Assembly: GCF_950023065.1 (NCBI RefSeq)
Contig: NC_088681.1
Span: 14,508,001-14,572,000, forward strand
Direction of reading: 5' to 3'
DNA from: Planococcus citri
Lineage: Eukaryota; Arthropoda; Insecta; Hemiptera; Pseudococcidae
Length of the DNA stretch: 64,000 nt
The position numbers were made by a program, and so were the translations under genes. Shown one piece after another: positions 12,550-23,547 of the stretch. Under the pieces are notes generated by a model that saw nothing but the letters and a program-made list of their open reading frames with translations, did not search any database and was not told the DNA's origin. How positions within the stretch are numbered: position 1 is the first letter of the stretch; each line of letters starts with the position of its first letter.

Positions 12550-12930
12550 TTGAAAAATTTTGATTTTTTATGGCAAAAAAATTTTGGACGGATAAAATTA
12601 ACAAAAAAATTAAAAAAAAAATCAACAAAAAATTTTCTCTTCTTGACTCGCGCGGGATTCGATCACCCAACCTCCGGCGTACCAATCTGCAACCTACACA
12701 CCCTAACCACCCCATCTGTTTGTTGGGGGTGAGCCGTTTGCGAGATATAAGGGTTTACACAAATTTCTGCTTATCCATAACGTTGAAACACACTTAAACG
12801 TTCATATCTTGTAAACGGCTGAATCGATTTTGACCAAATTAAAAATTTCTCTAGTTCAGTATCAGAGCAATATTTTGCCATCATCAGTTTCGACTTAAAG
12901 TTCGGAGTTTTTGAGTTCAGCCCGGCACAA
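12550..12930 (-). repeat. Probable tRNA-derived SINE or tRNA-like repeat
   Basis: On the minus strand, 12725-12650 holds an A-box-like GGTGGTTAGGGTGTG and a B-box-like GGTGATCGAATCCCG at tRNA spacing. The adjoining sequence has a pair of related segments (AGCCGTTTGCGAGATATAAG, then its inverted relative TTCATATCTTGTAAACGGCT near 12800). Acceptor pairing is not convincing, so it is not a functional tRNA. Confidence 0.45.
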
Positions 12931-12949
12931 ATTTATACATAAATTGATA

Positions 12950-13440
12950 TATAAATCAATATATCAATATATACATGTAAAAACCATACATTACGAGATC
13001 CGTTTTGTATAAAATCGGGCATTGCGAGATCTTGAAATCCTTTTGCCGGATCTCGCAAGTTCTCTCATATGCCATGGTACTCGTGAGATCCGGGGGACCC
13101 TGTACACACATTTTCAGCCGGATCTCGTTTTGCCTACTATTCATATACTTATATACAATTTTTGAAAATAGATAAACGACGCATCTTGCGAGATCCACCC
13201 CCAAATCAGGTTTAGGCCGTTGGTGGATCTCGGTTTATGCGGATCGCGAAATTGATGGCGGCAATGCATAGAAAGGCACTGTTTACACACTGGAACGTGC
13301 GTTCGAACGAAGTTGTAGGGTTATTATTTGAGTTTTTAGCATTTTTCGAAATTTTTTGGGTCGGATCTCGCAATGCCTGTGTATATGTCGGATCTCGCAA
13401 TGTACTATAAGACAGTATATATAAATATACATTTGTTAAG
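12950..13440. mobile_element. Foldback with repeated CATTGCGAGATCC motif
   Basis: Copies of GCGAGATCC or its complement occur about nine times. Two spaced copies near 12990-13032 are mirrored by two inverted copies near 13358-13402, at nearly the same spacing of about 30 bases. Open frames on the minus strand simply read the repeats. This fits a non-autonomous DNA transposon with subterminal binding sites. Confidence 0.65.
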
Positions 13441-13444
13441 GGCC

Positions 13445-13860
13445 CAAGTGGCATCTTTTTTTGTTGTTGAATGGTAAACTGGCATCTTTTTTACAAAGTG
13501 GCATCATTTTGCGGATGCCACGTTAACATTGCTGTTATTTGATATCCTACAGGTCTGTACATTCCAAAAATAGGGTTAGTTTGGTGATGCCACTTTACCG
13601 GATATACAACCGCCCACACCCCTCAGGTTCAATATGTATATGTGGTAAAGTGGCATCTAGCATGTTTCACAACGTCTGCGCGCTACGTTGTAGTGCTCTC
13701 CTCACGCTACCCACGTATACGCAAAGCGTTTTTGTGCTCCTACATCATAAGCACGTGCGGAGTAGTGCAGCTGTATTATTACATGCTGAAAAATATTTTT
13801 GAATGTGAAGATGCCAGTCTCCTGTATATACTCTGGATGCCAGAATACCGTCGAACGACT
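13445..13860. mobile_element. Cluster of AAAGTGGCATC motifs in both orientations
   Basis: GTGGCATC or CTGGCATC occurs at about 13450, 13480, 13498 and 13650. The complement GATGCCA occurs at about 13515, 13585, 13812 and 13835. The pattern resembles the adjacent 12950-13440 element but with a different motif, so it is probably a second, independent element. Ends could not be fixed. Confidence 0.5.
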
Positions 13861-14380
13861 ATTCATATATATATATAAACTTATCTCGTTTTGCGCCATA
13901 CGTCTTATCGTGATCAGCACACTCCAAAACGTCAAGAAAATCCACCCCCACCCAATTCTTGAACCATCATGACAAATACAATACCTTGACTTTCCGTTTC
14001 ACGGCAAAGTCGGTAAAAATGAATAATTTTGTAAATGCCATCAAAAAATCAAAAATTTGTTCTTCTCTTCAAACAAGATGATATTTTAAAATGTTTACTG
14101 AACTTTTAAACGCCAAAAAATTTTAATTTTGAAAAATTGGTCGACATACTTAGTTGTGGATGTAAATTTTGAGCATCAAATTTTACATCAACATGTTGAC
14201 ATCGCATGTTGAGGTATCAGAAATAATGAGAAATTTCCAAAAATGTTTACTATAACCTGGCTTATTTACAGACATAAAATTCCTACTAAATAACAAAATT
14301 GATCATTTTTCTATCATTATAATTATTGGAAAAAAACATGGTAGATGCAAATGTCGACGTTGACAATTGTTGTGAGGGAG
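13861..14380. other. Spacer and remnant of the GATGTAAATGTCGA element
   Basis: 13870-14125 shows nothing. From 14140 a hairpin (TGGATGTAAATTTTG facing AAATTTTACATCAACATG) and GATGCAAATGTCGACG at 14346 belong to the same motif family as 10761-11420. They probably form the distal end of that insertion. Confidence 0.5.
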
Positions 14381-15800
14381 TGCATCTAAAAAAGCCTAAA
14401 TCTTTGCTGACCACCTTGAAAAACCATTCAAACCTCATCCACCATGTACATCTCCACCAAATATGCTTGTATCTGCTACAGAAAGTAACAACACTTAGAT
14501 GACTTAGATACCAAAAATCACAATTGATGTTGTTAGACAAATTGTTAAATTAAAAACAAAAAAATCACCTGGATATGACAAAATCGATGGAAAAATCATC
14601 AACGAATTTCCACCTTGACTGATTTGGTATATCACACTTTTTAACATGATACTTACGACTGGATTCTATCCCAACCAATGAAAGTATGCCGATGTTATTC
14701 CCATCCATAAACCAGGAAAACCAGAACATGAAACCTCATCTAATTGGTCTGTTAGTTTATTGCCAATCCTATCTAAAATCTTTGAAAAACTAATTTTACA
14801 AAGGTTATGGCTATAGACACTGGAACTACGAAATGCACAACTGCAGGTCACAACAGTAAGGGGTTGGGGAATCATGTAAAATTTTGTGAAAAGTTTTTCC
14901 AAAAGATCCCTGTAGAGGCGCTGATTGTCATTTCCCTACTGGATGACGCGGGTGTTGGCGTGGCAAGGGGAAGTGAAGTATTTATGAGCAATAGTTTCAG
15001 TGGTTTACTCGCTAGAGGCACTGATCATCATTTCCCTAATGGACAACGTGGGTGTTTGCGCAGTAAGAGGAATGGGATAACTTTTTACCAAATCCCCTAA
15101 CGTCTGTGCGCCACCAGTTGTTCATCTTGTAGTTCCAGTGTCTATAGCTATGGCCAATTCTGGAAAATGAAAGGCTGATTCCAAACCACCAATTTGGATT
15201 TTGTTTGAAACTTGATACTATTCAGCAAGTACATTGTCTTGTCTAAAAAATTAAAAACTCTCTCTAAGATGAAAAATTTTGCGCTGCAGCTTTTCTTGAT
15301 GTAAGCCAAGCTTTGATTGAGTGTTGCATGCTGGTCTCTTAATGAAACTTGAAAACCATTTTTCAGACATAGGCACTATAAGCTACAATCTTCTGACTCA
15401 CTATCTAAGTGATAGAAAATTCAGTGTCAAATACTAGGATGCTTTCTCTGACTTCAGAACAATCCGAGCAGGAGTACCACAAGGAAGCGTATTGAGCCCG
15501 ATATTATAATTATCTTCTCTACATGGGTGACATCCCTTTGACAAGCTTAATCACAATGGTGACTTTTGCTGACACACTGCAATTATCACACAAGATTTTT
15601 ATCGAGATGTTGCAATGCACAAATTACAAAACAACTTAATTGCAAACTTGGAGAATCAAAATCAACAGTGAAAAATTGAGCTACGCCCTTTTTACCACAA
15701 GAAAAGTCAAAACAACTTGCTCACTCATGTTTAATAACAATGAAATACTTAGAACAAACGTCGTCAAACATCTACACTTACTCAATTTTGTTTGTTTTTA
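14381..15800 (+). pseudogene. Jockey-like reverse transcriptase, decayed, interrupted by a MITE
   Basis: Reading across frames gives, in order, IFADHLEKPFKPHP, a KKSPGYDKIDGKI block, VIPIHKPGKP, SLLPILSKIFEKLI and, after the 14811-15147 insertion, ERLIPNHQFGF, IQQVH and CAAAFLDVSQA. These are consecutive blocks of the jockey-type reverse transcriptase fingers and palm, ending in remnants of a GVPQGSVLSP-like block and an FADT region near 15565. At least six stops or frameshifts make it non-functional. It joins the 10340-10760 segment as a single original insertion on the plus strand. The 3' tail is not obvious. AT-rich sequence begins about 15790. Confidence 0.85.
14811..15147. mobile_element. 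337-base foldback MITE inside the jockey-like element
   Basis: Terminal inverted repeats CTATAGACACTGGAACTAC (14811) and the reverse complement ending at 15147 continue as imperfect arms through most of the element. Flanks TATGG on the left and CTATGG on the right suggest a TATGG duplication, although the right copy is one base off the end. Removing the element joins QRL to ILENERLIPNHQ in the reverse transcriptase, which confirms the insertion. Confidence 0.8.
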
Positions 15801-17395
15801 GTGATACTTATTAATCCAATGTTTTGTCGTTTTAAATAATTTTTACCTATAAGTATCAATTTTGGATGATTTATTACATGTTTTTACCTATTTTCATCAT
15901 TTTTTATTCATTGGTGCATTATTTTTTTCAGAAATTTTAATATCAGTTTTGGCAATTTTCTGTAATTTTTGAACTTTTTTTCTGTTGAGATATTCTACGA
16001 ATTTTTGGTAAATTTTTGTCAAATTTTACACTACCTATTTTTCATAATTTTTTAATTCTGAAAATTTTTGTTCAATGTTAAAAATTGTTTCACTATTGTT
16101 GATGAATTTTATCGTTGTAACATTGTTTAAAAATAACTAAGCAAACTTTTGATTATTTTGTGAAACTTTGCAGAATATTTTACAATATTTCATCTATATA
16201 ACTGTTTTTAAAAAATTTCAGCTATTGATAAGCCATTTTTGATGTTTTGCCTTCAAATTTGGAGATTTTTTTCATCATTTCTTACTTAACTATCAGCGGT
16301 CTTATATTAAATTTGACCAATTATTATTATAAATTCGGCCATTTCTGCACAATTTTACCCAATTTGAAAGTATTTTTGCCATGAATACGCAACTGAAGTA
16401 GGTAGGTACCTAAAATGACTCCCAGTGACAACATTTCTAAAAAGTCGAAAAATGATCCGAAATCATGCACGCCCCTGCTTTCACGCGTTACCCAACTCGT
16501 GCAATATTGTAGATAGACAAAATTTACATAAAACCAATTTTGAAGAACTTTCAAAGTTCATGTTCGTATTTCATCCTAGTACAAAATGGAAGAAACTACG
16601 ATGTTACTCGTTGGAAAATTCACCAAGCTAGCACGTAACTTCGTCAATTTTCACGCTGTAGGTAAGAGAAAAAAAACAGCTAAAGATGACCTAATTTCAA
16701 GAGATATTTTCTCATTTGAAGTGCTTGTCAAACTTTTCCCCTTTTTTCATCTACGAAGTAGGTACAGGTACATGTAAGTTATATGTATCATTTTGTAAGT
16801 TGATAGTCTTAAATTTAAATAAGCATTCGTTATGAATGATACTCGAGCTCAAGTAGGTACACCAAGCTGTATTTATAAATTTTCACCGCTTTTATCTTCT
16901 TACGGATAGTAGGAGAACGTGGTCATGCATAAGCATAAAATTCAATTAAACCGAGATCGTTATAACGAATTAGAAAATGGCTAAAAATTCACCCCGAATA
17001 TAAAATTGGCTCTATCCGGAAGGTAATTAATTCCGATGGCGGGTTCGTATCATAACATAACACTTGAGAAAAATGAGCTCGATTGTGTTAAGCAAACAGC
17101 TGGCACTTCCTTGTACGCTGCTGGAAAAATTGGAATCGATATTTATGATAACAATGGTTATATTCTGCACTCTCGTAGGCTTATTTTGAATATATTCTCG
17201 AGTGATTGTACCATATGCTTTGTGTGGGTTGCCGCAGAGCCTACGATTAAAACTCGAACAAAACAGGAAAAGATTTTTCAAGAAAACTTATAAGCACTTT
17301 GGTAGTTTGTAAGATTTCCATAGGTAATTAACAAATCTGTATAACAATCCAGCGAAATATGTTAGCGAACGAATACCACGCGATCAGATTTTAAT
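15801..17395. other. AT-rich then unique DNA, no gene accepted
   Basis: 15801-16330 is very AT-rich with no clear unit. 16331-17395 is unique. An ATG at 16586 begins a short frame that reaches a GTAAGA donor-like site near 16663, but nothing else supports an exon. Confidence 0.45.
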
Positions 17396-17400
17396 CAAAA

Positions 17401-17849
17401 TCTTACGTTTACACTTGTAACGTACCAAGAAACAATCGATCAAATCGATTAACAGACGTGGATAGACTTTCCAATTCGATAAAATAGAAATTTTATTTAA
17501 ATAAAAAATTTCAATAAAAAATTAGAACATAAATTCGTCGTACATAACGTATTTTCATAACGAACAAAGATGTTTACGCATCAAAAATTCTCGGAGTAAT
17601 AACCCTAAACGTATACAATGACAGAATCGAAAATTTAACGCTTAAATTCTAACATAGCCGCGTATTTTTCTTTAGAACTGGACACAGCCAGTAAATATCG
17701 CGAGATTTGGCGAAATACACTTGTATTTGCTAAAATAATCGTAATTTTACAGCCAAATATTTCTACCTAACAATTCGCGTCAAAAACGTATTTTTTTATT
17801 TTTATTTAAAAATAAAATTCGCGAATTTGCAACTGCAAAAGTCGTAACA
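17401..17849 (-). repeat. 3' LTR (minus-strand element)
   Basis: 449 bases, matching 20345-20793. Preceded on the minus strand by the polypurine tract at 17850-17864 and followed by the CAAAA duplication (17396-17400). Confidence 0.9.
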
Positions 17850-17864
17850 CTCCCCCTCAGATTT
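17850..17864 (-). promoter_or_regulatory. Polypurine tract
   Basis: The minus strand reads AAATCTGAGGGGGAG immediately before the 3' LTR, the expected plus-strand DNA primer site. Confidence 0.8.
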
Positions 17865-18124
17865 ACAATCACATGAATGTAAAGCTGGCAACACAAAAAC
17901 GTAACTAAACAAGAGGCGCGTGATAACGTATTTGTAAATAAACAAAATCAGTATTCTAAATTCTACAAAAGATCACGAAAACGTACAATTGATCATAAAT
18001 TCGTTAATTCATAATAAAATATCAGTTATTTAGAAATACGTACACGTTTATTAACCAATATCGCATACCATCGTTATGAAATATTCACCAAATATTCGCA
18101 TCGTTTTATTCGTTAAAATCGTAA

Positions 18125-18832
18125 TCAGAAAATTTGCACAAAGCAATTTAGTTCAGAAAAAAAATACACCTGTACTTTGAGAAAAAAAATACATTCGATC
18201 CATAGTTCGAGTGAACTATGAAAATCAACTTCAATCATCGTAAGTTTACTTATCATCATTACCGAAATCTCAAAACAATCAAGTACCTTAAATTTCCAAA
18301 ATAAATCTTTTATGAGATATCGTTCATATGAGAGAGTATCTCGTTTGGTTGTAATGATCATTACATCAACGAATATTTTGATCTCTTTTAGATCACATTT
18401 ACCAAAATCACCGTTTATCAAATCAACGATTGAGTGATCAATACAGATCACTTTTAGAATTCTGTAAGTACCAAAATTTGTTTTACAGTTTATAAATTCT
18501 CGTTTGTACAAATGAGTATCATTTGATAGCTCATTTCCGAAAATCGAATACATTCCTAAATCGTGTACTGTTTCCAAGCTTACAACATTCAGATTAACGT
18601 TTAAATTTTTCATGTTGGTTGTACTACTTGGTACATCATTTATAGAAAATTTCATGGTCACAAAGTTTGATGAAAATCGAGTCATCAGTAGATTGACCAT
18701 TTGATCATCATTCAATTCTACTGAATTGAAAGTATCTCGTTTTAATTCGTTAACCAAAATTTGAAATTCACATTCATTTACGTAATTGTGCAATATAAAA
18801 TTAGCACACATTGTACTCGTATTTTTACACAC
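18125..18832 (-). CDS. Unrecognised protein of the LTR element (235 codons)
   Basis: The longest open frame in the window lies on the coding strand of the LTR element, in its 3' half. The predicted protein is rich in Asn, Asp, Lys, Ile and Phe. I see no protease, zinc knuckle, reverse transcriptase or integrase motif. The annotated start is the first ATG. The same frame continues upstream beyond it, broken by one TAG near 18850, through two short duplications (ENDSCV twice and DNKTILV twice) toward the 11-residue repeat tract. It may therefore be the C-terminal part of a longer gag-like protein. Function unknown. It could also be a captured or decayed sequence. Confidence 0.45.
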   Translation of the reverse strand: MCKNTSTMCANFILHNYVNECEFQILVNELKRDTFNSVELNDDQMVNLLMTRFSSNFVTMKFSINDVPSSTTNMKNLNVNLNVVSLETVHDLGMYSIFGNELSNDTHLYKREFINCKTNFGTYRILKVICIDHSIVDLINGDFGKCDLKEIKIFVDVMIITTKRDTLSYERYLIKDLFWKFKVLDCFEISVMMISKLTMIEVDFHSSLELWIECIFFLKVQVYFFSELNCFVQIF

Positions 18833-18925
18833 CAGAATCGTTTTGTTATCCTACACCAGAATCGTTTTGTTATCGTCAAAGGAGTTATTTTCCACACAGG
18901 AATCGTTTTCCACACAGGAATCGTT

Positions 18926-19170
18926 TTCTGATTTTTTTAAAAGGTTTTCTCCTTCGTATTCTGATTTTTTTATAAGGTTTTCTCCTTCGAATTCTGATTT
19001 TTTTATAAGGTTTTCTCCTTCGAATTCTGATTTTTTTATAAGGTTTTCTCCTTCAAATTCTGATTTTTTATAAGGTTTTCTCCTTCGAATTCTGATTTTT
19101 TTTATAAGGTTTTCTCCTTCGTATTCTGATTTTTTTATAAGGTCTTCTCCTTCGAATTCTGATTTTTTTA
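18926..19170 (-). repeat. 33-base tandem repeat, about eight copies, potentially coding
   Basis: The minus strand repeats a 33-base unit that reads EFEGENLIKKS in one frame and IRIRRRKPYKK in another. One copy is 32 bases and the next 34, so the shift in frame is corrected after a single unit. That is compatible with selection for an open frame or with chance slippage in the T run. Confidence 0.85.
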
Positions 19171-19683
19171 TTTTTAACTAGGTCTAAACCCAAAGCGACA
19201 TCGACAACATTTGAAAATACCCTCCCTTCGATGGAGCTTTTCACTACTTCACATTAGTTTTTTTTTTATTTTCATTTCCTACTGTACTCACATCAACGCA
19301 AATATCGCTTACTATTTTCGAAATTGTAAACAAATCGTTAACTTCACTCTTCCACGCATCATTACCTGATAATAAATTATTAGGATCGTTACTCAAATAA
19401 ATCACAATTTTCTTTTCTCGTTTTTACACAATTATCAACAGTGGTCATTTCAAATTCAAGACCATTTAACGAACTGTTTTGAACTCGTTTACTACTATCG
19501 TTTTTCATTTTCGTATCACTTTCAACACATGATCGCATTCTTTGTCAATTTTTTAAAATTTCGTTCACCAAACAATTATCAAAATTATTCACGTTTGATG
19601 CCGCCCCTCCGATGGAGCTTTCTACGAAAACGTTCCTATTTTCGCAAACATTTACATTATTGTTAAATAAATTCAATTTCAAA

Positions 19684-20046
19684 TCACCTGATTTGAATTG
19701 AGTAATTTTTAAAATCACTTTCTAAAATTAAACCGTTTTCTAAATTTAAATCGTTTACAAAATCGCGTAATAAATTATAATTCGAATTCGTTGAATAAAT
19801 TAAATTCACCTTATTGTGACTCACGTACTTTTCGTTTTTCAAATTGAAATTACCTGATGACATGTATTTCAATGATACATCATTCATCTCAGCTTGAATT
19901 CGTTTCCCACCATCACATTGGACTGTATCAAATAATCGTTCAGTTCTGTCTGGGCTGCTCGTAATCGTCACCATTGTTTCGAATCTCGTATTCGGATCGT
20001 TTCTGCCACCATCGCCGCTAACCATTGGACCATTTTCGTATTTCAA
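19684..20046 (-). CDS. Unrecognised protein of the LTR element (120 codons)
   Basis: The first sizeable open frame after the primer-binding site, so it sits where gag would begin. It is Asn/Asp-rich, and the frame is open for a further 20 or so codons upstream of the ATG (SGDCISNATENVNETSN). No zinc finger or coiled coil is evident. A motif near 19600-19640 (SSIGGAASNV) resembles one near 19215-19235 (SSIEGRVFSNV), suggesting an internal duplication in the ancestral protein. Without its ATG confirmed it could equally be a fragment. Confidence 0.4.
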   Translation of the reverse strand: MKYENGPMVSGDGGRNDPNTRFETMVTITSSPDRTERLFDTVQCDGGKRIQAEMNDVSLKYMSSGNFNLKNEKYVSHNKVNLIYSTNSNYNLLRDFVNDLNLENGLILESDFKNYSIQIR

Positions 20047-20330
20047 ATCACCAAAATTCTCGTTGCTTGTTTCGTTGACGTTTTCTGTCGCGTTCGAAAT
20101 ACAATCGCCGCTGACGTTCTTGTATCGTTTTTAAAGTTGTCAAAATTTTTCCTCGCTCGTTTCGTTGGATTCACCATTCGTACCATTCGTTTCGTCGTTG
20201 GAATCGCTTACACGTCGCTCAATTCGGAATCGGACACGTTTTTTGTCGAACTAGTGCCCAAAATCGCACTCAACATTTACGGATACGAAAATAACGAACT
20301 TGGAATCGGATCGGAAGGTCAATGAACCTT

Positions 20331-20344
20331 AGCTCGTGCTACCA
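20331..20344 (-). promoter_or_regulatory. Putative tRNA primer-binding site
   Basis: The minus strand reads TGGTAGCACGAGCT directly after the 5' LTR. TGG pairs with a tRNA CCA end. The complement, AGCTCGTGCTACCA, would be the tRNA 3' terminus. I cannot say which tRNA. Confidence 0.7.
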
Positions 20345-20793
20345 TCTTACGTTTACACTTGTAACGTACCAAGAAACAATCGATCAAATCGATTAACAGA
20401 CGTGGATAGACTTTCCAATTCGATAAAATAGAAATTTTATTTAAATAAAAAATTTCAATAAAAAATTAGAACATAAATTCGTCGTACATAACGTATTTTC
20501 ATAACGAACAAAGATGTTTACGCATCAAAAATTCTCGGAGTAATAACCCTAAACGTATACAATGACAGAATCGAAAATTTAACGCTTAAATTCTAACATA
20601 GCCGCGTATTTTTCTTTAGAACTGGACACAGCCAGTAAATATCGCGAGATTTGGCGAAATACACTTGTATTTGCTAAAATAATCGTAATTTTACAGCCAA
20701 ATATTTCTACCTAACAATTCGCGTCAAAAACGTATTTTTTTATTTTTATTTAAAAATAAAATTCGCGAATTTGCAACTGCAAAAGTCGTAACA
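20345..20793 (-). repeat. 5' LTR (minus-strand element)
   Basis: 449 bases, matching 17401-17849. On the minus strand it begins TGTTACGACTTTTGC. It is followed at once by the primer-binding site at 20331-20344. Confidence 0.9.
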
Positions 20794-20798
20794 CAAAA

Positions 20799-21960
20799 TT
20801 ACGCATACAAATGTTTTCACTCGCGTAGCTGTAGTTAAAGCTACCGACATGCCATCAAAATCTAGCCAATTAAATTTGCGAGTTAGACCAGCCTGGTACC
20901 GGGGCTTATGTATTATAAATTCATCTTTATCGAACGCTTTGGGATAACTGGCATGTTCACTGTCGTTTGTGAATTTTCTAACAACTTAATTTACATTCAA
21001 AGGGGTTCTACCCTCCAGTCTCGGCCGATTTCCATGTATACGAATAGAAGACAGCCAATTATATCGTACTTTCCAATTACGTGTAACTATTTTGGGAAAA
21101 TATTTTTCAACTTGGCGAACACTAGTTGTACCTACAAGGAGTTATACCACCATCGAGTTGACTGAAACCTTGATATTTAATCCTCACTTGTCAGTAACAG
21201 GCTGTTTCGCTCTTGATGTAGGTATAGGTAGGTAGATCTAACACAAAGGTATGAAATGAAAATGTAGGCAGATAGTTGTTTAAATGGATTGAAACGGGTG
21301 AAAAAAACATTTTTAAACGCGTGGGAGTATACACGTTTGAATAGCACATTTTCTCGAACGTTCTCTCAAGATGTCTATTTTTCATTTCACACAAAAACGC
21401 TTTCATTTTCATTGCACTTTACGATTTGTAAATACATACGTATAAGGCAGCTTGAGATTACTTTGGTCTTTGGTCGAATCGAAAAGCACGATTTGAAAAT
21501 TTCAATATGGAAAAATTCGTTGAAATTGGCAGGGTGATTTGATATTTGATTTTTCAAAAAAGGAAATTATACCTCGAAGAGTTCTTTGATTGTAAATTGC
21601 TTCGGTAAAGAAAAGGTTCTCTAAAGAATACACAGCTAACCCAACCAGCCAAATATCAATATTTGTTTTGTTTTTTTCTCTTAACGTTTGGAAAAGAACT
21701 TTGTTTGTTTTATAAATTTATATTTTTTATTTATTTTTTATCCACTTTTTTTCACGATGGCCAATAGGTCGACGATCCGAGTGTCATCCTTGAAAAAATG
21801 CCATAATTTTGAAAACTAGACCGAGAATTCAAAAATGAATAAATTTGCTGAAAATATCAATAACTTGATGAAGAACATACATAATGCTGAAGTTTTCTGA
21901 AAAATTGACAAAAATTGCGTAAAATTGTTGAGAAATGCGAAAATTTTGATTTTAAAATCA
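20799..21960. other. Unique DNA, nothing recognised
   Basis: Short open frames on both strands overlap and lack splice signals. 21660-21760 is very T-rich. No repeats were found. Confidence 0.5.
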
Positions 21961-22526
21961 AGTTTCCAAAATAAGTGAATGAATCGATTCGTTTGAGGAC
22001 GAGTCACTTATACGAGTCAATTCGTTCGCAAATGATTCATCAAAAATTATTCAATTCGTTCGCGAATGATCCACCACGATCGAATTATTCAATTCGTTCG
22101 TGAATGGTTCACTAAGAATTGAGTAAATGAATAGATTCGTTCGCGAACGAGTCATTTATACCAGTCAATTTGTCTGCGAATAATTCACCAAAAATTCTTC
22201 AATCAGTTCGCGAATGATTCACCAAAAATTAGGTAAATGAATCGCGACTCGTTCACGAACGAGTCACTTATACGAATCAATTCCCCCGCGAATGATTCAT
22301 AAAAAAGTATACAATTCGTTCGCGAATGCTTCACTAAAAATTATTCAATTCGTTCGTGAATGATTCACCAAAAATCAAGTAAAAGAATTGATTCATTCAC
22401 GAACATGTCACTTATACGAGTCAATTCGTTCGCGAATGATTCACCAAAAATTATTCAATTCATTCGCGAACGATTCACTAAAAAATCGAATTCGTTCGCG
22501 AATGATTCGCCAAAAATTATTCAATT

Positions 22527-22917
22527 GAGGAGGTTAGTGACAAATTTAGACAAACGCCATTTCCAAAAAAATCGAGTTAGGTATTGATTCTTATAGGACT
22601 TTTAACGCTCTTTTCATTGCCGAGGCCCGTTACTTACAAAATAGTTCATAAAAGGGTACAAAACTCAGTCAAAGTTTTGCCTCAAAAACTTTGAACGCGT
22701 ATTTCATCCTTTTATGGACTATTTTGTGAGAAACGGACCTCGGCAATGAAAAGAGCGTTAAAAATCCCATAAGAGTCAATACCCAACTTCATCCACACTC
22801 CACACTTCACAGTAAGGTAGAAAATTCAGCACTGCATATTTTTGTACTTGATAAAAAACCTTAATTTTCTCGAAACTAACTTCATGGCGTTGGTCTAACT
22901 TTGTCACCAACCTCCTC
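22527..22917. mobile_element. 391-base foldback MITE with AATT duplication
   Basis: Ends GAGGAGGTTAGTGACAAATT and the imperfect complement AACTTTGTCACCAACCTCCT, then C. AATT flanks both sides (22523-22526, 22918-22921). The arms pair over most of their length, including ACGCTCTTTTCATTGCCGAG facing CTCGGCAATGAAAAGAGCGT. It lies within a minisatellite C unit, whose continuation gives the empty site. Confidence 0.88.
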
Positions 22918-23093
22918 AATTGGTTCGTGAATGATTCACCAAAAATTAAGTAAATGAACCGATTCGTTCGCGAACGTGTCACTTATACAAATCCATTCGT
23001 TCGCGAATGATTCACTAGAAAATCCACCTCGTTCGCGAATGATTCACCAAAAATTATTCAATTCGTTCATGAATCATTCACCAAAAATCAGGC

Positions 23094-23547
23094 ATCGCGG
23101 AGGGAGGGGGTCAGTGCCTCCAACTCCAGCTCCGGCTCCCAAATTTGAAAAAAAATACCTCGTGCTCCGGCGATTTTTTATAAGTACCTTCATCTCCACC
23201 TCCGGCTCCACTTGAAAAATTTCAAGTACATACCTCTTGCTCCGTCTCTGGCTCCCGGAGCAAGGCCAAAAAAGGGTACCCTCCGGGGGGCTCCTGCCCT
23301 CCAGCTCCGCCTCCGGAGGTCGCGGAAGGGGGAAGGTTATAGAGCCTTCCCTCCGGCTATTTGAAAAAAAATACCTCCGGCTCCAGTTTCGGCTCCGAGG
23401 GTTTATTGTAAGTGCCTCCGCTTCCACCTCTGGCTCCAGTAGAAAAATTTCAAGTACCTCTTGCTCCGGCTCCGGCTCCCGGAGCAAGTCCAAAAAAAGG
23501 TACCCTCCGGGGGGCTCCTACCCTCCACCTCCACTCAGCTCCGCGAT
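23094..23547. repeat. GC-rich CTCCGGCTCC insertion with a 216-base duplication
   Basis: GC-rich, unlike its surroundings, and dominated by CTCCGGCTCC-like hexamers. Two copies of a block starting GAAAAAAAATACCT (23147 and 23363) both run to GGTACCCTCCGGGGGGCTCC. The ends show ATCGCGGAG (23094) and CTCCGCGAT (near 23547), so it may be a mobile element with short inverted ends. Overlapping open frames of 108 and 139 codons on opposite strands are low-complexity shadows. Confidence 0.7.

Larger units (their letters stand above)
17401..20793 (-). mobile_element. Complete non-autonomous LTR retrotransposon
   Basis: Two 449-base direct repeats (17401-17849 and 20345-20793) are identical as far as I could read, and the whole 3393-base element is flanked by CAAAA (17396-17400 and 20794-20798). 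On the minus strand each LTR starts TGTTACG and ends CGTAAGA. A TGG-starting primer-binding site abuts the 5' LTR and a GAGGGGGAG polypurine tract abuts the 3' LTR, fixing the orientation. The 2.5-kb interior has no recognisable protease, reverse transcriptase, RNase H or integrase, so it must depend on another element. Identical LTRs imply a recent insertion. Confidence 0.92.

Noticed and set aside
16586..16663. First coding exon starting MEETTMLLVGK and ending at GTAAGA
   Set aside because: A donor-like site alone is common by chance. No acceptor or second exon in phase was found.
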